NCBI GenBank assembly: GCA_028023455.1
Contig: JAQFVV010006425.1
Span: 62,001-126,000, forward strand
DNA: 64,000 bases
DNA from: Epiperipatus broadwayi
Taxonomy: Eukaryota; Onychophora; Udeonychophora; Euonychophora; Peripatidae
Direction of reading: 5' to 3'
This document shows, one piece after another, positions 63,131-64,000 of the stretch. The notes under the pieces are model-generated. The model saw nothing but the letters and a program-made list of their open reading frames with translations, made no database searches and was not told the origin of the DNA. A program made the position numbers and the translations under genes. Positions within the stretch are counted from its first letter, which is position 1, and each line of letters opens with the position of its first letter.

Positions 63131-64000
63131 ATATGTATCTAACAATCTATATATCTGTTTTTTCTCTATCTAAATGTTTGCCTGTTTATCTATCTATCCA
63201 TTGTTTATATTCACGTTTTAAAATTTACCTTGCTATACATTTTATAATTTTATTTATAATTTTTTTACATTTATTATTATTATCTATTCGTCTATGCTTG
63301 ATTGATACTATAATTAATCTTTTTTCAACACTTGTTTATCTTATTAGGATTTCATTATCATCTATATTTTTTAGATAAATACTTATACATTTTCATAAAG
63401 AGATGATAATCTTTTCAAGTAGCGTAAATTTTAGTGTAAAATTAGTTATTTTAATATTAAAATCCAAATTTTATTTTTAGAGTGAAAAAATGAATCTATA
63501 ATCAAGCAATACAAAAACCCATGTTATGCTAACTAATCATATAAGTGATAATATTCCTAAGACTATGAATACTTCATAGACAAATTTTCTTTTTATGTTT
63601 TTTTTTTCTAAAGTTAGCAAATGCTCTAAACTTACAGAAGTCATTATTAAAAATATTATCTAAAAAATAACCAAAGAAATTTACAATTTGTATAAAATAC
63701 TGTAGAATATTTACCATTATTTTGATATTTATCTATTTTAAATATATGAATTGTGTTTCCATACAATTTTTTCTTAAAAAATATAAATCATAATGTGATA
63801 AAAATCTGTTCAAAAAAGTCAGCTTTTATAGTAAACAGTCATTTTTTGCATAAAAATGGTTAAATAATAATGTTCCAAATAGATTTTTAGCCCCATATAT
63901 GAGTAGAACCAACAAATTGAGTTTGATTCAGAAAGTTGTAATTTCCTAAAGAGTCATTCTACTATTACCTAGGCCATGTGGGAAATGCATTAAAGAATTG
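63131..64000. other. AT-rich DNA, no gene seen
   Basis: Decaying TATC-like motifs to about 63,200, then unremarkable AT-rich sequence to the window end. Confidence 0.5.

Overview
This window looks like non-coding, repeat-rich DNA from an animal nuclear genome. It is very AT-rich with long A/T homopolymers, non-LTR retrotransposon remains (RTE-type and L1/Tx1-type), tRNA-derived retroposons, MITE-like inverted-repeat elements and long microsatellites. No intact cellular gene, bacterial operon or rRNA could be supported. The lineage is not resolved; the mix of repeats would suit a mollusc, possibly a cephalopod, but that is only an impression.

Layout. 1-458: tail of an RTE-type LINE on the minus strand. 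3.2-3.8, 10.1-10.7, 25.5-25.9, 28.9-29.3 and 43.9-44.2 kb: five copies of a small element family (unit about 450 bp). Four have clear 12-17 bp target-site duplications, and every copy carries a type I hammerhead ribozyme motif. 6.2 and 9.2 kb: tRNA-derived retroposons. 11.0-11.8, 15.7-16.9 and 41.4-43.3 kb: three inverted-repeat elements. 14.8, 17.9-19.7 and 62.3-62.7 kb: three insertions of a second small family (unit 328 bp), each between 10-14 bp duplications; one is a 5.5-unit tandem array inserted as a block. 22.5-25.1 kb: a decayed RTE LINE on the plus strand. 30.8-41.2 kb: a 10.5-kb satellite array of about 26 near-identical 400/402-bp units that flips orientation at 32,125. 49.4-54.0 kb: a 5'-truncated L1/Tx1-type LINE with a perfect 15-bp duplication. 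60.1 and 61.3 kb: a pair of 97%-identical 105-bp blocks. 62.8-63.1 kb: a long TATC/TACC microsatellite.

Main result. The 400-bp satellite and the dispersed 450-bp family both contain a complete type I hammerhead fold: CTGANGA core, short stem II, GAAA, a minimal palindromic stem III, a UH cleavage site, and a two-part stem I with an internal loop. They also share a homologous segment about 150-175 nt upstream of the ribozyme, so they appear to be two branches of one retrozyme-like or Penelope-associated superfamily. At least three small families here share the same architecture: tandem and head-to-head copies bounded by short target-site duplications. That suggests insertion of multimeric or inverted cDNA by target-primed reverse transcription. 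No Penelope-type reverse transcriptase is present, so any mobilising enzyme would act in trans. Activity was not tested; both families have a non-Watson-Crick first position in stem II, which could slow cleavage.
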